The position numbers were made by a program, and so were the translations under genes. This document shows positions 23,837-32,734 of a DNA stretch of 43,622 nt, piece after piece. The notes below the pieces were generated by a model that had not been told where the DNA came from, ran no database searches, and saw nothing but the letters and a program-made list of their open reading frames with translations. Numbering within the stretch: position 1 is the first letter of the stretch; every line of letters starts with the position of its first letter. Source of the stretch: an uncultured Ruminococcus sp. (GTDB lineage Bacteria > Bacillota > Clostridia > Oscillospirales > Acutalibacteraceae); assembly GCA_902776375.1 (NCBI GenBank), contig CACYPV010000022.1:1-43622 (forward strand), written 5' to 3'.

Positions 23837-24679
23837 ATGGATAACGAAACAATAACTTATATACACGCGCGAAACAAGTGGTTCAACATCAATTTCAAAG
23901 AGCTTTGGAGTTACCGCGATCTTGTACTTCTGTTTGTTAAGCGCAATGTCACCACCTCGTATAAGCAGACCATTTTAGGACCTTTGTGGATCGTTATAAA
24001 CCCTCTGCTGTCCACCTCAGTGTTCACGGTGATTTTCGGCGTTATCGCGGGGATTTCAACCGACGGTATGCCGCAGTTCCTGTTTTATATGTCGGGCAAC
24101 GTGCTGTGGGGCTTCTTTTCAAACTGCCTTAACAAGGGCTCGGCGACGTTTCTCGGCAACGCGCGGCTGTTTGGTAAGGTCTACTTCCCGCGATTGGCTA
24201 TTCCCGTTTCAGACATCATGTACTGCCTTTTGAATTATTTTATTCAAATGACGATGTTCATAGGGCTGCTTATATTTTTCACGATAACGAATCCCGCGGT
24301 TCAGCCTAATATGTACATTTGCCTTGTGCCGGTCATGATCATCCAGACGGGGCTACTCGGAATGGGCGTAGGAATGATCATTTCGTCCATCACCACAAAA
24401 TACCGCGACCTCAACATACTTGTAAGCTTCGGCGTGTCGCTGTGGATGTATATCACGCCGGTAGTGTACCCCGTTTCACGCATCCCCGACAGTCTGCGCA
24501 CACTGTTTTTGCTCAATCCCATGGCTCCTATCGTCGAGAGTTACCGCCACGCCTTTTTGGGCAGCGGCTCGTTTGAGATGTTTTACTGGCTTATCAGCCT
24601 GGCCGTTACCGCGCTGATCGTATTTTTCGGAATTATCGTATTCAACAAGGTTGAAAAGAACTTTATAGACACGGTGTAA
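23837..24679 (+). CDS. Polysaccharide/teichoic acid ABC exporter permease (TagG/Wzm-like)
   Basis: This 280-residue ABC-2 permease is of the TagG/Wzm type, exporting undecaprenyl-linked glycans across the membrane. Family marks are LWSYRDLVLLFVKRNVTTSYKQTILGP at residues 18-44, the amphipathic coupling stretch that precedes the first helix, and about six helices with the LNPMAPIVESYRHAFLG segment near the end. The start is ATG 23837 (MDNETITYI); an ATG 30 bp upstream lies at the promoter start region. Two bases separate it from the ATPase gene. No glycosyltransferase or tagO-like gene is near, so the glycan is made elsewhere. Confidence 0.9.
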   Translation: MDNETITYIHARNKWFNINFKELWSYRDLVLLFVKRNVTTSYKQTILGPLWIVINPLLSTSVFTVIFGVIAGISTDGMPQFLFYMSGNVLWGFFSNCLNKGSATFLGNARLFGKVYFPRLAIPVSDIMYCLLNYFIQMTMFIGLLIFFTITNPAVQPNMYICLVPVMIIQTGLLGMGVGMIISSITTKYRDLNILVSFGVSLWMYITPVVYPVSRIPDSLRTLFLLNPMAPIVESYRHAFLGSGSFEMFYWLISLAVTALIVFFGIIVFNKVEKNFIDTV

Positions 24680-24681
24680 TA

Positions 24682-25953
24682 ATGGATAAGAATTGTGTTA
24701 TAAAAACAGAACATCTGCAAAAGGAATACCGGCTCGGCGTTATCGGAACGGGCACCCTGCGCAACGATCTCCAAAGCTGGATAGCGAAAAAACGCGGCAA
24801 GGAAGACCCGAACCGCCGCATAGGCTCAAAGGAATATACCGAGGGCGAGCGCTTTCTTGCGCTTGACGATGTTAACATAGAGATATATCGCGGCGAGCGC
24901 GTAGGTATCATCGGCGCCAACGGAGCCGGAAAAAGCACCCTGCTCAAGCTGCTTTCGCGAATTACATCTCCGACAGAAGGCAACATTGCCTATCGCGGCA
25001 GGATCGCGAGTATGCTCGAGGTCGGAACCGGCTTTCATCCCGAGCTTACGGGCAGGGAGAACGTGTACCTCAACGGCGCCATTTTGGGTATGACCCGCGC
25101 CGAGGTAGACAAGAAGATCGACGATATCATTGAGTTTTCAGAGTGCGCACAGTTTATAGATACGCCCGTAAAGCGTTATTCCTCGGGCATGTTCGTAAAG
25201 CTCGCTTTCGCGGTTGCCTCTCACCTCGACGCTGAGATCATGATAATGGACGAGGTGCTTGCCGTAGGCGACATGAAGTTTCAGCGCAAGTGCATCAGCA
25301 AAATGCGCGAGCTCGCCGTTGACCATAACCGCACCGTGCTTTATGTGTCGCACAATATGGGCACCATTCAGGATCTTTGCAACCGCTGCATAGTGCTTGA
25401 CCACGGCAAAAAGGTGTACGACGGCGACGTTGACGAGGCGATAAAGCTTTATATGGGCGGCGATAATGACGAATTTTTCTCGTATGAATATGCCGACGAT
25501 ACACACAAAAACCCCGTTAAACGCCACGATCTTAACCTTAAAAACGTAAAATACATCGGCAGAACGACCAATATGTTCTACGACAAAGAGCCCCTAAGCC
25601 TTGAGCTTGGATGGGAAAACTTAGAGGACATCCCGTCGCTCAGCCTGCGCATCGAGGTTCAGGACGCACGCAGGATACCCATAACATCCTACATCATCGA
25701 GGACTTCTACAGCGGCAAAAAGGGCGAGACCCACAGCGAGCAGTTCACCATCGATGTGTCAAAGATCGCGGGCGGCAGGTACTTTACGCGCTATGTTTTC
25801 TACAACCGAAAAAGCGAGGCTGTGGCGTATGAGGATATCGAGGACTCGGCGGGCTTGGTTTTCCGCCGCCAGATGTCCGAATTCCACAAACGCCGCTGGA
25901 ACCGCACTTGGGGAAGCATAAGGCTTGGGGAGATATTATTGAAAAAAGAATAA
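24682..25953 (+). CDS. Polysaccharide ABC exporter ATPase with C-terminal glycan-binding domain (TagH/Wzt-like)
   Basis: This 423-residue ATPase partners the preceding permease. Walker A is GANGAGKST (78-86), the signature is YSSGM (166-170) in place of LSGGQ, and Walker B is IMIMDEVLAVGD (186-197); these forms are typical of TagH and Wzt. Residues about 275-423 are a beta-rich C-terminal extension like the Wzt carbohydrate-binding domain, which in known cases reads the capped end of the polymer and sets export specificity. That suggests an O-antigen- or wall-glycan-like polymer with a terminal mark. A GC-rich terminator follows. Confidence 0.9.
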   Translation: MDKNCVIKTEHLQKEYRLGVIGTGTLRNDLQSWIAKKRGKEDPNRRIGSKEYTEGERFLALDDVNIEIYRGERVGIIGANGAGKSTLLKLLSRITSPTEGNIAYRGRIASMLEVGTGFHPELTGRENVYLNGAILGMTRAEVDKKIDDIIEFSECAQFIDTPVKRYSSGMFVKLAFAVASHLDAEIMIMDEVLAVGDMKFQRKCISKMRELAVDHNRTVLYVSHNMGTIQDLCNRCIVLDHGKKVYDGDVDEAIKLYMGGDNDEFFSYEYADDTHKNPVKRHDLNLKNVKYIGRTTNMFYDKEPLSLELGWENLEDIPSLSLRIEVQDARRIPITSYIIEDFYSGKKGETHSEQFTIDVSKIAGGRYFTRYVFYNRKSEAVAYEDIEDSAGLVFRRQMSEFHKRRWNRTWGSIRLGEILLKKE

Positions 25954-25963
25954 TGAAATGAAT

Positions 25964-26009
25964 AAGGTCGCTGCGCTTCGACAGATATCGGTTGCGCAGC
26001 GGCCTTTTT
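25964..26009. terminator. Terminator between exporter ATPase and hydrolase genes
   Basis: AAGGTCGCTGCGC (25964-25976) pairs with GCGCAGCGGCCTT (25994-26006), followed by T-residues on the plus strand. The arms resemble the GGTCGCT-type palindromic repeats at 15502 and 28441, so a repeat may have been recruited as a terminator. Confidence 0.75.
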
Positions 26010-26021
26010 GCGTTTTGTGTT

Positions 26022-26930
26022 TTAGCTTTCGACAAACGTCAGAATGTCGTTGATGACTTCTTCGCGGCAGCCGTCGTTAAGTATTTCATGGCGGCAGCCG
26101 TCGTATAGCTTCATTTGAACGTTCTTGCCGTTCTTTTTCAGGTTTTTGTAAACCGTTTTAACGCCCTTGCCGTAGTTTCCCACGGGGTCGTCGCTGCCCG
26201 AAACAAGCAGTATCGGCAGCTTGTCGCTGATCTCTTTGAACCACATTTTGCTGTTAGAAAGCGATTGCAGCTTGATAAGCGCGTAGAAGCCGTTAAGCGT
26301 GAAGTGGAAACCGCAGAGGTCGTCGGCGCGGTAGACGTCGCGCGTATCTTTTTGGGTGCACAGCCAGGCTATGCTGTCGTTTTCATCCTTGAAGTGTTTG
26401 CAGTAACTTCCGAAGACGAGCTTTTCTATACTGAAATCTACGGCGTGACCGCCCTTCTTTTTTATCTTGCTTTTTATCATTGCAAGCCCTGCCTTTGAAG
26501 CGGGATTAGGACCGCCGGTGCCCATATAGATCACCTTGTCCCAAATGGCGGGCGTTGAGGCGCAGCGCACTATAAACGAGCCCATGCTGTGACCGAGCAG
26601 GTAGCAGGGGAGATCCTTGCCGAACTCCTCCTTCATAAGCTTTGATACGTTCTGTACGTCCTTGACTAAAAGCTTCCACTCGCCGAGATATCCCAGCTCG
26701 CTTTCGTCCTTTACCGTATAGCCGTGGCCGAGGTGGTCGTAGCCGTAGCAGATGTAACCGTGCTCTGCCATAAAGCGCATAAAGTTATCATAGCCGCTGC
26801 GGCGGATGTGTTCTGTCATGCCGTGCGCCACGTGGAAAAGTCCCTTGATCTCGCCGTCGGGCATATAGACCCTGCAATAGAGCTGATGCACGCCGTCGAC
26901 AGACGGGATCCTTCTTTCTGTCATTTCCAT
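26022..26930 (-). CDS. Alpha/beta hydrolase, monoacylglycerol lipase-like
   Basis: This 302-residue serine hydrolase of the Hydrolase_4 group (lysophospholipase/monoacylglycerol lipase) shows oxyanion-hole HGMTEH (about 37-42), YDHLGHG (about 64-70), nucleophile elbow GHSMGS (about 115-120), Asp in LLVSGSDDPVG and His in DGCRHEIL. The start is ATG 26930 behind GAGGAG. It lies 5 bp after the glycerol kinase stop in the same direction. The pair makes sense as acylglycerol use: the lipase frees glycerol and the kinase traps it. It has no signal peptide and acts in the cytoplasm. Confidence 0.9.
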   Translation of the reverse strand: MEMTERRIPSVDGVHQLYCRVYMPDGEIKGLFHVAHGMTEHIRRSGYDNFMRFMAEHGYICYGYDHLGHGYTVKDESELGYLGEWKLLVKDVQNVSKLMKEEFGKDLPCYLLGHSMGSFIVRCASTPAIWDKVIYMGTGGPNPASKAGLAMIKSKIKKKGGHAVDFSIEKLVFGSYCKHFKDENDSIAWLCTQKDTRDVYRADDLCGFHFTLNGFYALIKLQSLSNSKMWFKEISDKLPILLVSGSDDPVGNYGKGVKTVYKNLKKNGKNVQMKLYDGCRHEILNDGCREEVINDILTFVES

Positions 26931-26935
26931 AAATA

Positions 26936-28402
26936 TCACTCCTCGCTTGAAATGCACGCCTTAACGGCCTTTTGCCAGCCTGACAGCCGCTTTTCGCGTT
27001 CGCTTTCTGTCATCTGCGGCTTGAATATCGTGTTAAGTGCGTTGCTTGAATAAATATCGTTGTAAAAGCCGACCGCTTTGCCCGCAAGCATAGCGGCTCC
27101 CGCGGCGGTCGCTTCCTTTTGCACCGGACGGATGACCTCAAGGTTTGAAATATCCGCCTGAAACTGCATTAGAAGATTGTTGGCTGAAGCGCCTCCGTCC
27201 ACCCTGAGCGCGGCTATCTCGCCGCCCATATCGCTGCGCATAGCGCTGATGACGTCCTCGGACTGGTAGGCGATGCTCTCCAGCGCCGCGCGTATGATGT
27301 GTTCTATCCCCGCGCCTCGGGTCAGCCCGGTGATGGTGCCGCGCGCCCTCATGTTCCAGTGCGGAGCGCCCAGTCCGGCGAAGGCGGGCACAATGTAAAC
27401 TCCGCCGCTGTCGCTGACCTTCCGCGCGAAGTACTCGCTGTCGGCGGCGTCCTTTATGAACCTCAGCTCGTCGCGAAGCCATTGTATCACCGCGCCGCCC
27501 ACAAACACGCTGCCCTCCAGCGCGTACTGAACGGGCTCGTTCTCGCAGGTGGCGGCTATGGTGGTGACTAGTCCGCTGCGGCTGAATACGGGCTTTTCGC
27601 CTGTGTTTGCAAGCAAAAAGCAGCCTGTGCCGTAGGTTATTTTCAGGTCGCCCGCACTCAGGCAGCCCTGACCGTACAGCGCCGCCTGCTGGTCGCCGGC
27701 TATGCCGCATACCGGCACCGTCGCGCCCATAAGGTTCATTTCGCCGTAGATTTCGCTGCTGCTGCGAACCTCGGGCAGCATACTCATGGGGATGCCGAAA
27801 AGCTCGCAGAGCTCTTTGTCCCATTCGAGCGAGTTGATGTTGTAAAGCATGGTGCGCGAGGCGTTTGTGCGGTCGGTCACGTGAACGCCGCTGAGCTTCC
27901 ACAACAGCCACGTGTCCACAGTGCCGAACAGCAGCTCGCCACGCTCCGCCTTTTCACGCGCGCCGTTAACATTGTCGAGTATCCATTTTATTTTTGTCGC
28001 GCTGAAATACGCGTCGAGCTTTAAGCCGGTCTTTTGCATTATCATGTCGGCGTAGCCGCTCATGCTCTCACAGTAGCCTGAGGTGCGGCGGCACTGCCAC
28101 ACGATCGCGTTGTAAACGGGTCTGCCCGTCGCCTTTTCCCACACGATCGTCGTTTCGCGCTGGTTGGTTATGCCCACGCCGGCTATCTCGTCGGGCGATA
28201 TCCCGCTTTTTGCTATGCACTCGGTCATCGAGGCATACTGGTTGGCGTAGATGTCCATCGGGTCGTGCTCTACCCAGCCGGGCTGCGGATATATCTGCGG
28301 AAATTCCTGCTGCGCCATGCTCACTACGTTACATTCGCGGTCAAACAAAATGCTGCGCGCGCTCGTTGTGCCCTCGTCAAGGGCGAGAATATACTTTTTC
28401 AT
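26936..28402 (-). CDS. glpK: Glycerol kinase
   Basis: This 488-residue FGGY-family kinase turns glycerol and ATP into glycerol 3-phosphate for lipid synthesis or glycolysis. Identity is clear from [16 protein letters not shown] (6-21), [61 protein letters not shown], and the FGGY C-terminal signature [22 protein letters not shown] with DGGASANN. The length is close to the usual 495-500. The start is ATG 28402. It is followed after 5 bp by the lipase-like gene. No glpF or glpD is adjacent. Confidence 0.96.
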   Translation of the reverse strand: MKKYILALDEGTTSARSILFDRECNVVSMAQQEFPQIYPQPGWVEHDPMDIYANQYASMTECIAKSGISPDEIAGVGITNQRETTIVWEKATGRPVYNAIVWQCRRTSGYCESMSGYADMIMQKTGLKLDAYFSATKIKWILDNVNGAREKAERGELLFGTVDTWLLWKLSGVHVTDRTNASRTMLYNINSLEWDKELCELFGIPMSMLPEVRSSSEIYGEMNLMGATVPVCGIAGDQQAALYGQGCLSAGDLKITYGTGCFLLANTGEKPVFSRSGLVTTIAATCENEPVQYALEGSVFVGGAVIQWLRDELRFIKDAADSEYFARKVSDSGGVYIVPAFAGLGAPHWNMRARGTITGLTRGAGIEHIIRAALESIAYQSEDVISAMRSDMGGEIAALRVDGGASANNLLMQFQADISNLEVIRPVQKEATAAGAAMLAGKAVGFYNDIYSSNALNTIFKPQMTESEREKRLSGWQKAVKACISSEE

Positions 28403-28440
28403 AAGCAGTTGAAAAATGAAATTTGATAGTTGAAAACAAG

Positions 28441-28516
28441 GGTCGCTGCGCTCCGGAGTTAAATCGGCGCGGTTCGATAGGAAGCACGCGGCATTATAAA
28501 TCGGAGCGAAGCGACC
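28441..28516. repeat. Inverted repeat element of the GGTCGCT family
   Basis: GGTCGCTGCGCTCCG (28441-28455) and CGGAGCGAAGCGACC (28502-28516) are inverted copies (one mismatch) enclosing 46 bp. The arms match the core of the palindrome at 15502. It resembles a small miniature element or repeat carried between genes. Confidence 0.65.
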
Positions 28517-28522
28517 ATAAAC

Positions 28523-28554
28523 TGTTAATTATTTATTGTTAATTGTTAATTGTT
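28523..28554. repeat. AT-rich TGTTAATT tandem repeat
   Basis: TGTTAATT, TTGTTAATT and TTGTTAATT units follow each other directly downstream of the inverted repeat. No coding content is seen between glpK and the flavodiiron gene. Confidence 0.55.
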
Positions 28555-28563
28555 GCGAAGCAA

Positions 28564-30354
28564 CTACTCTATGGGTTCAAAGTCCGCAACGCCGTGCTTG
28601 CACAGCGGGCAGATGAAGTCCTCGGGCAGCTCGTCGCCCTCGTAAACATAGCCGCACACCTTGCAGACCCAGCCCTTTTTGCCCTCGGTCTCGGGCTTGG
28701 GCTTGACGTTGTTCTGATAATATGTATAGGTCATGGTCTCTTTGTCAGAGAGCACTCTTGCCTCGGTGACGGTGCAGATGAACATGCCGTGGGTGTCGAG
28801 GTCAACGTAGTCCTCCACCTTCAGCGACATAAACGAGTTGATGTACTTGGGCAGGAACACCAGACCGTTGTCGGAGCGCAGGGGTTCCCAGTTTGCGAAT
28901 TTGTCAACGTTCTTTCCGCTCTGGAAACCGAAGTTTTCAAACACGCTGAACGGCGCGTCAACAGACAGGCAGTTCACGTTCATAACGCCGGTGTTCTTGA
29001 TTGTGTGATGCGAGTAATTCTGCTTGTTGATGCAAACGGCAACGCGGTTGGGGGAGTTTGTCACCTGAGTAACGGTGTTGACGATAAGGCCGTTGTCCTT
29101 CTTGCCGTCGTTTGAGGTAACTACATACAGACCGTAGCCGATGTTAAACAGCGCGGTCAGGTCGTTCTTGTTCGCCTTTTCGCCGTCCTGCTCGATGTAG
29201 TCGTGGCAGAGCGCGTCGGCAAGCTCTTCAAGCTGAGCCTTGCTTTCGTCGTTGAGCGCGGACATGATGCGCACGGTGGGCTCTACGAATTCTATCTTCT
29301 TGCAGCCCTCGAGCATTTTCTTCATGGTTCTCGCCGCAAGCGGAGCCCATGAGCCGTTCTCGATGAGGGCGATCGTTTTGTTCTGGAAGTTGCGCTCGGT
29401 CAGGTGGTTGATGAATTCGCGCATGAAGGGGAATATCTCCGCGTTGTAGGTGGTGGTGGCGAGCACTATCCTGCCGTAGCGGAAAGCGTCCTCGACGCAC
29501 TCAGCCATGTCCTCGCGGGCGAGGTCGTTGACTACTACCTTCGGGCAGCCCTTGGCTTTAAGCTTTTCGGCAAGCAGCTCCACAGCCTGCTTGGTGTGAC
29601 CGTAAACTGAGGTATAGGCGATCATTATGCCCTCGGTCTCAACGCCGTAGCTCGACCAGGTGTTGTACAGGTCAAGGTAATAGCCGAGGTTTTCGGTGAG
29701 GATGGGACCGTGCAGCGGGCAGATAGTCTGAATGTCAAGCTTCGCCGCCTTTTTCAGAACAGCCTGTACCTGAGCGCCGTACTTGCCGACGATGCCGATG
29801 TAGTATCTTCTCGCCTCGCAAGCCCAATCCTCCTCAACGTCGAGCGCGCCGAATTTGCCGAAGCCGTCAGCGGAGAAGAGCACCTTGTCCTTTGTGTCGT
29901 AGGTCATGATGACCTCGGGCCAGTGAACCATCGGCGCGGCAACGAATGCGAGGGTGTGCTCGCCGAGCTCAAGGGTGTCGCCCTCTTTTACAACGATCCT
30001 TCTGTCCTCAAATTCGGTGCCGAAGAAGTTCTTCATCATGGTGAACGCCTTCGCGCTTGAAACGATGGTAGCGTCGGGATAGTTCTGCATGAAGTTGAAG
30101 ATGTTCGCCGAGTGGTCGGGCTCCATGTGCTGAACAACAAGGTAGTCGGGCTTTTTGTCGCCGAGAGCCTCGTCTAAATTGCTGAGCCATTCAAATTTAA
30201 AATTGCGGTCGACCGTATCCATAACGGCGATCTTTTTGTCAAGTATAACGTATGAGTTGTAAGCCATGCCGTTGGGCACGTCGTACTGACCCTCAAAAAG
30301 GTCGATTTTGTGGTCGTTCACGCCAACGTAAACGATGTCGTTTGTGATTTTCAA
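28564..30354 (-). CDS. Four-domain flavodiiron protein (FDP-flavin reductase-rubredoxin fusion)
   Basis: This 596-residue enzyme reduces O2 (or NO) to water (or N2O) and protects anaerobes. The domain order is: diiron metallo-beta-lactamase domain (1-245) with the ligand set HMEPDH (76-81), H144, D163 and PLHGP (H215); flavodoxin domain (about 250-390) with FMN loop TSVYGHTKQ; flavin-reductase-like domain (about 405-545); and C-terminal rubredoxin with CKVC and CPLC (about 553-590) carrying one iron. Such extended flavodiiron proteins can accept electrons directly from NAD(P)H. The start is TTG 30354, supported by AGAGGG upstream and a 17-bp-spaced promoter. It is monocistronic. Confidence 0.95.
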   Translation of the reverse strand: MKITNDIVYVGVNDHKIDLFEGQYDVPNGMAYNSYVILDKKIAVMDTVDRNFKFEWLSNLDEALGDKKPDYLVVQHMEPDHSANIFNFMQNYPDATIVSSAKAFTMMKNFFGTEFEDRRIVVKEGDTLELGEHTLAFVAAPMVHWPEVIMTYDTKDKVLFSADGFGKFGALDVEEDWACEARRYYIGIVGKYGAQVQAVLKKAAKLDIQTICPLHGPILTENLGYYLDLYNTWSSYGVETEGIMIAYTSVYGHTKQAVELLAEKLKAKGCPKVVVNDLAREDMAECVEDAFRYGRIVLATTTYNAEIFPFMREFINHLTERNFQNKTIALIENGSWAPLAARTMKKMLEGCKKIEFVEPTVRIMSALNDESKAQLEELADALCHDYIEQDGEKANKNDLTALFNIGYGLYVVTSNDGKKDNGLIVNTVTQVTNSPNRVAVCINKQNYSHHTIKNTGVMNVNCLSVDAPFSVFENFGFQSGKNVDKFANWEPLRSDNGLVFLPKYINSFMSLKVEDYVDLDTHGMFICTVTEARVLSDKETMTYTYYQNNVKPKPETEGKKGWVCKVCGYVYEGDELPEDFICPLCKHGVADFEPIE

Positions 30355-30400
30355 AAATATAACCCTCTTTCTGTGAATGATATGGTTTATGCTTAGTACA

Positions 30401-30429
30401 ATATTAACATAAATAATTGCGGTTTACAA
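30401..30429 (-). promoter_or_regulatory. Promoter of the flavodiiron gene
   Basis: On the minus strand TTGTAA (30424-30429), 17 bp, TAATAT (30401-30406), about 47 bp from the start codon. Confidence 0.6.
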
Positions 30430-30511
30430 GAGTTTTTTAAAAAGTATTTCTGTATTTGGCGATTGTTGGCAGGGGAAAATATGGGGAATAATACTATGAT
30501 GAAAGGTAAAA

Positions 30512-30547
30512 ATAAGAAAGAACGCACAGCCTATGAGCCATGCGTTC
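30512..30547 (-). terminator. Terminator of the S41 peptidase gene
   Basis: GAACGCA (30520-30526) and TGCGTTC (30541-30547) form a stem that, read on the minus strand, runs into TTTCTTATTTTT. It lies 40 bp after the stop. Confidence 0.65.
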
Positions 30548-30586
30548 CAATAATAATAGTATCAACTTGTCTTGATCACCGAAAAA

Positions 30587-32482
30587 TCATTTTTTCTTCT
30601 TTTTGATTATCAAAACTATTATCGCGATGATCGCAACTGCGCCCACTCCTATAAGCACCCAAACAAACACCGGGATACCGTTGCCGGAGCTTGAGGGGGA
30701 ATCGGTCTTTTCATTAGGCGTTGAGGCTGCTTCGTCGGCTGTAGCGGAGTCGGTCTTCTTATCCGAGCCGCCCTTTAGCGCCGCGTTTAACTTATCCATA
30801 TCGTACAAACCGCTGTAATCCGTCAATTCTTCGTTTTGAACGACAAGCACAGCGTCGGGCTTTGCGCCGCTGTCAATATCGTTGCCGTCTTTGTTGACCA
30901 TCATCAAGGTGCCCGACATAGCATAGTTAAAGGGCTCGGGATAGTAGGGCTTCAAAAGCATGCAGGTTCCGCCGCCGCTGTTTTCGCCGAGGATCTTAAC
31001 GCCGCGCTCCTGCGCAATGCATGCCATTAGGTTGGCGCTTGAGAACGAAAGCGGCGAGGTGATGATGCCGTAGTTGAAATCGTATTTGACCTCGTCGTCC
31101 TTCTCGTCAAACTTGCCGTCGAGGTTTTTGTCGATCTTCGCGCTTTGGTTAAGGATGCTGCCGGTGGCCACGTTTTTCAAACTAAGCTCGCCGTTTCCGG
31201 TCATGATAGACAGCATATAGATCGCCACTGAGGACGAGCCGCCGCCGTTGCAGGAAAGGTCTATCACAAAGTTCTCGACGCCATTCTCCTTTGCGTAATC
31301 GAGCGACCATTTGAACGCCTTAACGACCGCGTCGGTAAATTCGTTGAAAGCAAAAATAACGGTCTTGTCCTTTATAACAAGGAATATATCTTTGTCCCAT
31401 TCCTTGACATGTTCATAGTTGTCATAGGCTGCGTTGCGGGTCGCCTTTACCAGATCGACAAGGCTCTCTTTTACCTGCTGGTCCAATAAAAATGACATCA
31501 AATCTTCAAGCTTTTCATTCGATTGATCGCCAAGCGCCTCGTTTAGCGCCTTGCCCACCGTCGTGTTGGCTTTTTTCTCGAGAGACTGTGAGATCAGACC
31601 GCTGAAAAATGTGTGTCCGCCGTCAAAGAACAGCGAATCGATGTAAAACAGACCAAAGTAAAAATCAAGCTTGTCCTTAGATTTCAAAAGCTGCTTGGCT
31701 TTCTTAGTAAGATCGTTGTATTCGTCAAGGGTTTTATTAAAGCCTTTTTCGGCAATGCTGGGGGCGATTTTAGCCTTAGGCGGCTTGCCGTAAAAACTAT
31801 CCACCATGAAGCACAGCTCGTTATATGTGTAGTCTATAAGTGTAGCGTCGCGTTCAAGCGATTCGTAAAGCGCGTCGTCGCTATAATACGGCTTATCCAT
31901 AACGCTCGTGAAGTAAATGCTGTCGTTAAGGTAAAACGCCGATTGGTAGGTCATCGCGAACATGTCCGCAATAGAGGTAAGAGGAAAGTAAACATTGCCG
32001 TCGACAGCGGTGATGTCTATGTTGTACTTGCCGAAATCAAGGTCAAGACCATTTATCTTATCGTTGTCGACCTTGTATTCCTCATCGCTCAGATAATCTG
32101 CCTTCATTTCCTCGCTGATCGGTTTATTGTCATAGAACAGCACTTTTTCAAACGCGTCGAAGTGCACGGTATCCTTTTCGGGATCGACCGTGAATCCGCC
32201 GTTTTTGTCGGAAATGGTAAAGGTTCCGTCGCCGTTGTCGGCAGTTTTGAATTCCACGGTGTAGATCTGATTAAGATAATCCGTAGCGTTGATATAGGGC
32301 AGGTTCATGTCGGGGCGGAAAAGGCAGGTCATGGCCTTCTTGGTGTCTTTGTCGAAAAGATAGGCGGTAACGTCTTTCTTTTGATAAGTAACTTTTTCGC
32401 CGGCAGCATTAGCTGTTGCGGGCAAAACGAGCATAGCGGCAAGCATAAGCACCGCGAGCACGGGGGATAGGATCTTTTTCAT
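30587..32482 (-). CDS. Exported, membrane-anchored S41-type peptidase
   Basis: This 631-residue protein has a signal peptide (1-26, ending ATANA) and a C-terminal membrane anchor (IPVFVWVLIGVGAVAIIAIIVLI then KKKKK), so the bulk lies outside. The S41/tail-specific protease core is at about 415-530: FVIDLSCNGGGSSSVAIYML, then SPLSFSSANLMACIAQERGVKILGENSGGGTCM, where a Ser in SFSSAN is the likely nucleophile. The N-terminal 200 residues contain a copper-amine-oxidase-like fold pattern (YINATDYLNQIYTVEF, VYFPLTSIADMFAM) often found in Gram-positive surface proteins. No PDZ domain is evident, unlike Ctp proteases. A DKNLDGKFDEKDDE stretch looks like a calcium loop. The substrate is unknown. The start is ATG 32482 behind AAAGGAG. 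Confidence 0.8.
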   Translation of the reverse strand: MKKILSPVLAVLMLAAMLVLPATANAAGEKVTYQKKDVTAYLFDKDTKKAMTCLFRPDMNLPYINATDYLNQIYTVEFKTADNGDGTFTISDKNGGFTVDPEKDTVHFDAFEKVLFYDNKPISEEMKADYLSDEEYKVDNDKINGLDLDFGKYNIDITAVDGNVYFPLTSIADMFAMTYQSAFYLNDSIYFTSVMDKPYYSDDALYESLERDATLIDYTYNELCFMVDSFYGKPPKAKIAPSIAEKGFNKTLDEYNDLTKKAKQLLKSKDKLDFYFGLFYIDSLFFDGGHTFFSGLISQSLEKKANTTVGKALNEALGDQSNEKLEDLMSFLLDQQVKESLVDLVKATRNAAYDNYEHVKEWDKDIFLVIKDKTVIFAFNEFTDAVVKAFKWSLDYAKENGVENFVIDLSCNGGGSSSVAIYMLSIMTGNGELSLKNVATGSILNQSAKIDKNLDGKFDEKDDEVKYDFNYGIITSPLSFSSANLMACIAQERGVKILGENSGGGTCMLLKPYYPEPFNYAMSGTLMMVNKDGNDIDSGAKPDAVLVVQNEELTDYSGLYDMDKLNAALKGGSDKKTDSATADEAASTPNEKTDSPSSSGNGIPVFVWVLIGVGAVAIIAIIVLIIKKKKK

Positions 32483-32531
32483 TGATTTAGCTCCTTTCGT
32501 ACGGCGGTTTAAGCGCCGTTAACTCGTTTTT

Positions 32532-32560
32532 ATTCTACAAAACTCGAGCTCCGTTGTCAA
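32532..32560 (-). promoter_or_regulatory. Sigma-A promoter of the S41 peptidase gene
   Basis: On the minus strand TTGACA (32555-32560), 17 bp, TAGAAT (32532-32537). The leader contains a small GGCG/CGCC hairpin (AACGGCGCTTAAACCGCCGT). Confidence 0.65.
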
Positions 32561-32624
32561 TAGATGATTAAAATAAAAGCCGCTTTTGTCAACGTCTGAC
32601 AGGAAGCGGGGCGTCAAGAAAAAA

Positions 32625-32707
32625 TAATTTGCATACAAAATATTTTTGCAAAAACTATTGACTTTTCAAAATAGTTGTGATACAATTAATTTGCAAACAA
32701 AATAATT
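32625..32707 (+). promoter_or_regulatory. Peroxide-operon promoter flanked by two operator copies
   Basis: TTGACT (32658-32663) and TACAAT (32681-32686) are spaced by 17 bp. A 21-bp element beginning TAATTTGCA and containing ACAAAATA occurs at 32625-32645 and again at 32687-32707 (two mismatches), bracketing the promoter. The pair fits binding by the MarR/OhrR-like repressor encoded in the operon, with release on cysteine oxidation. The match to any known OhrR box is not exact. Confidence 0.65.
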
Positions 32708-32734
32708 CATATTTTACAAAAGGAGGCAACGCAT

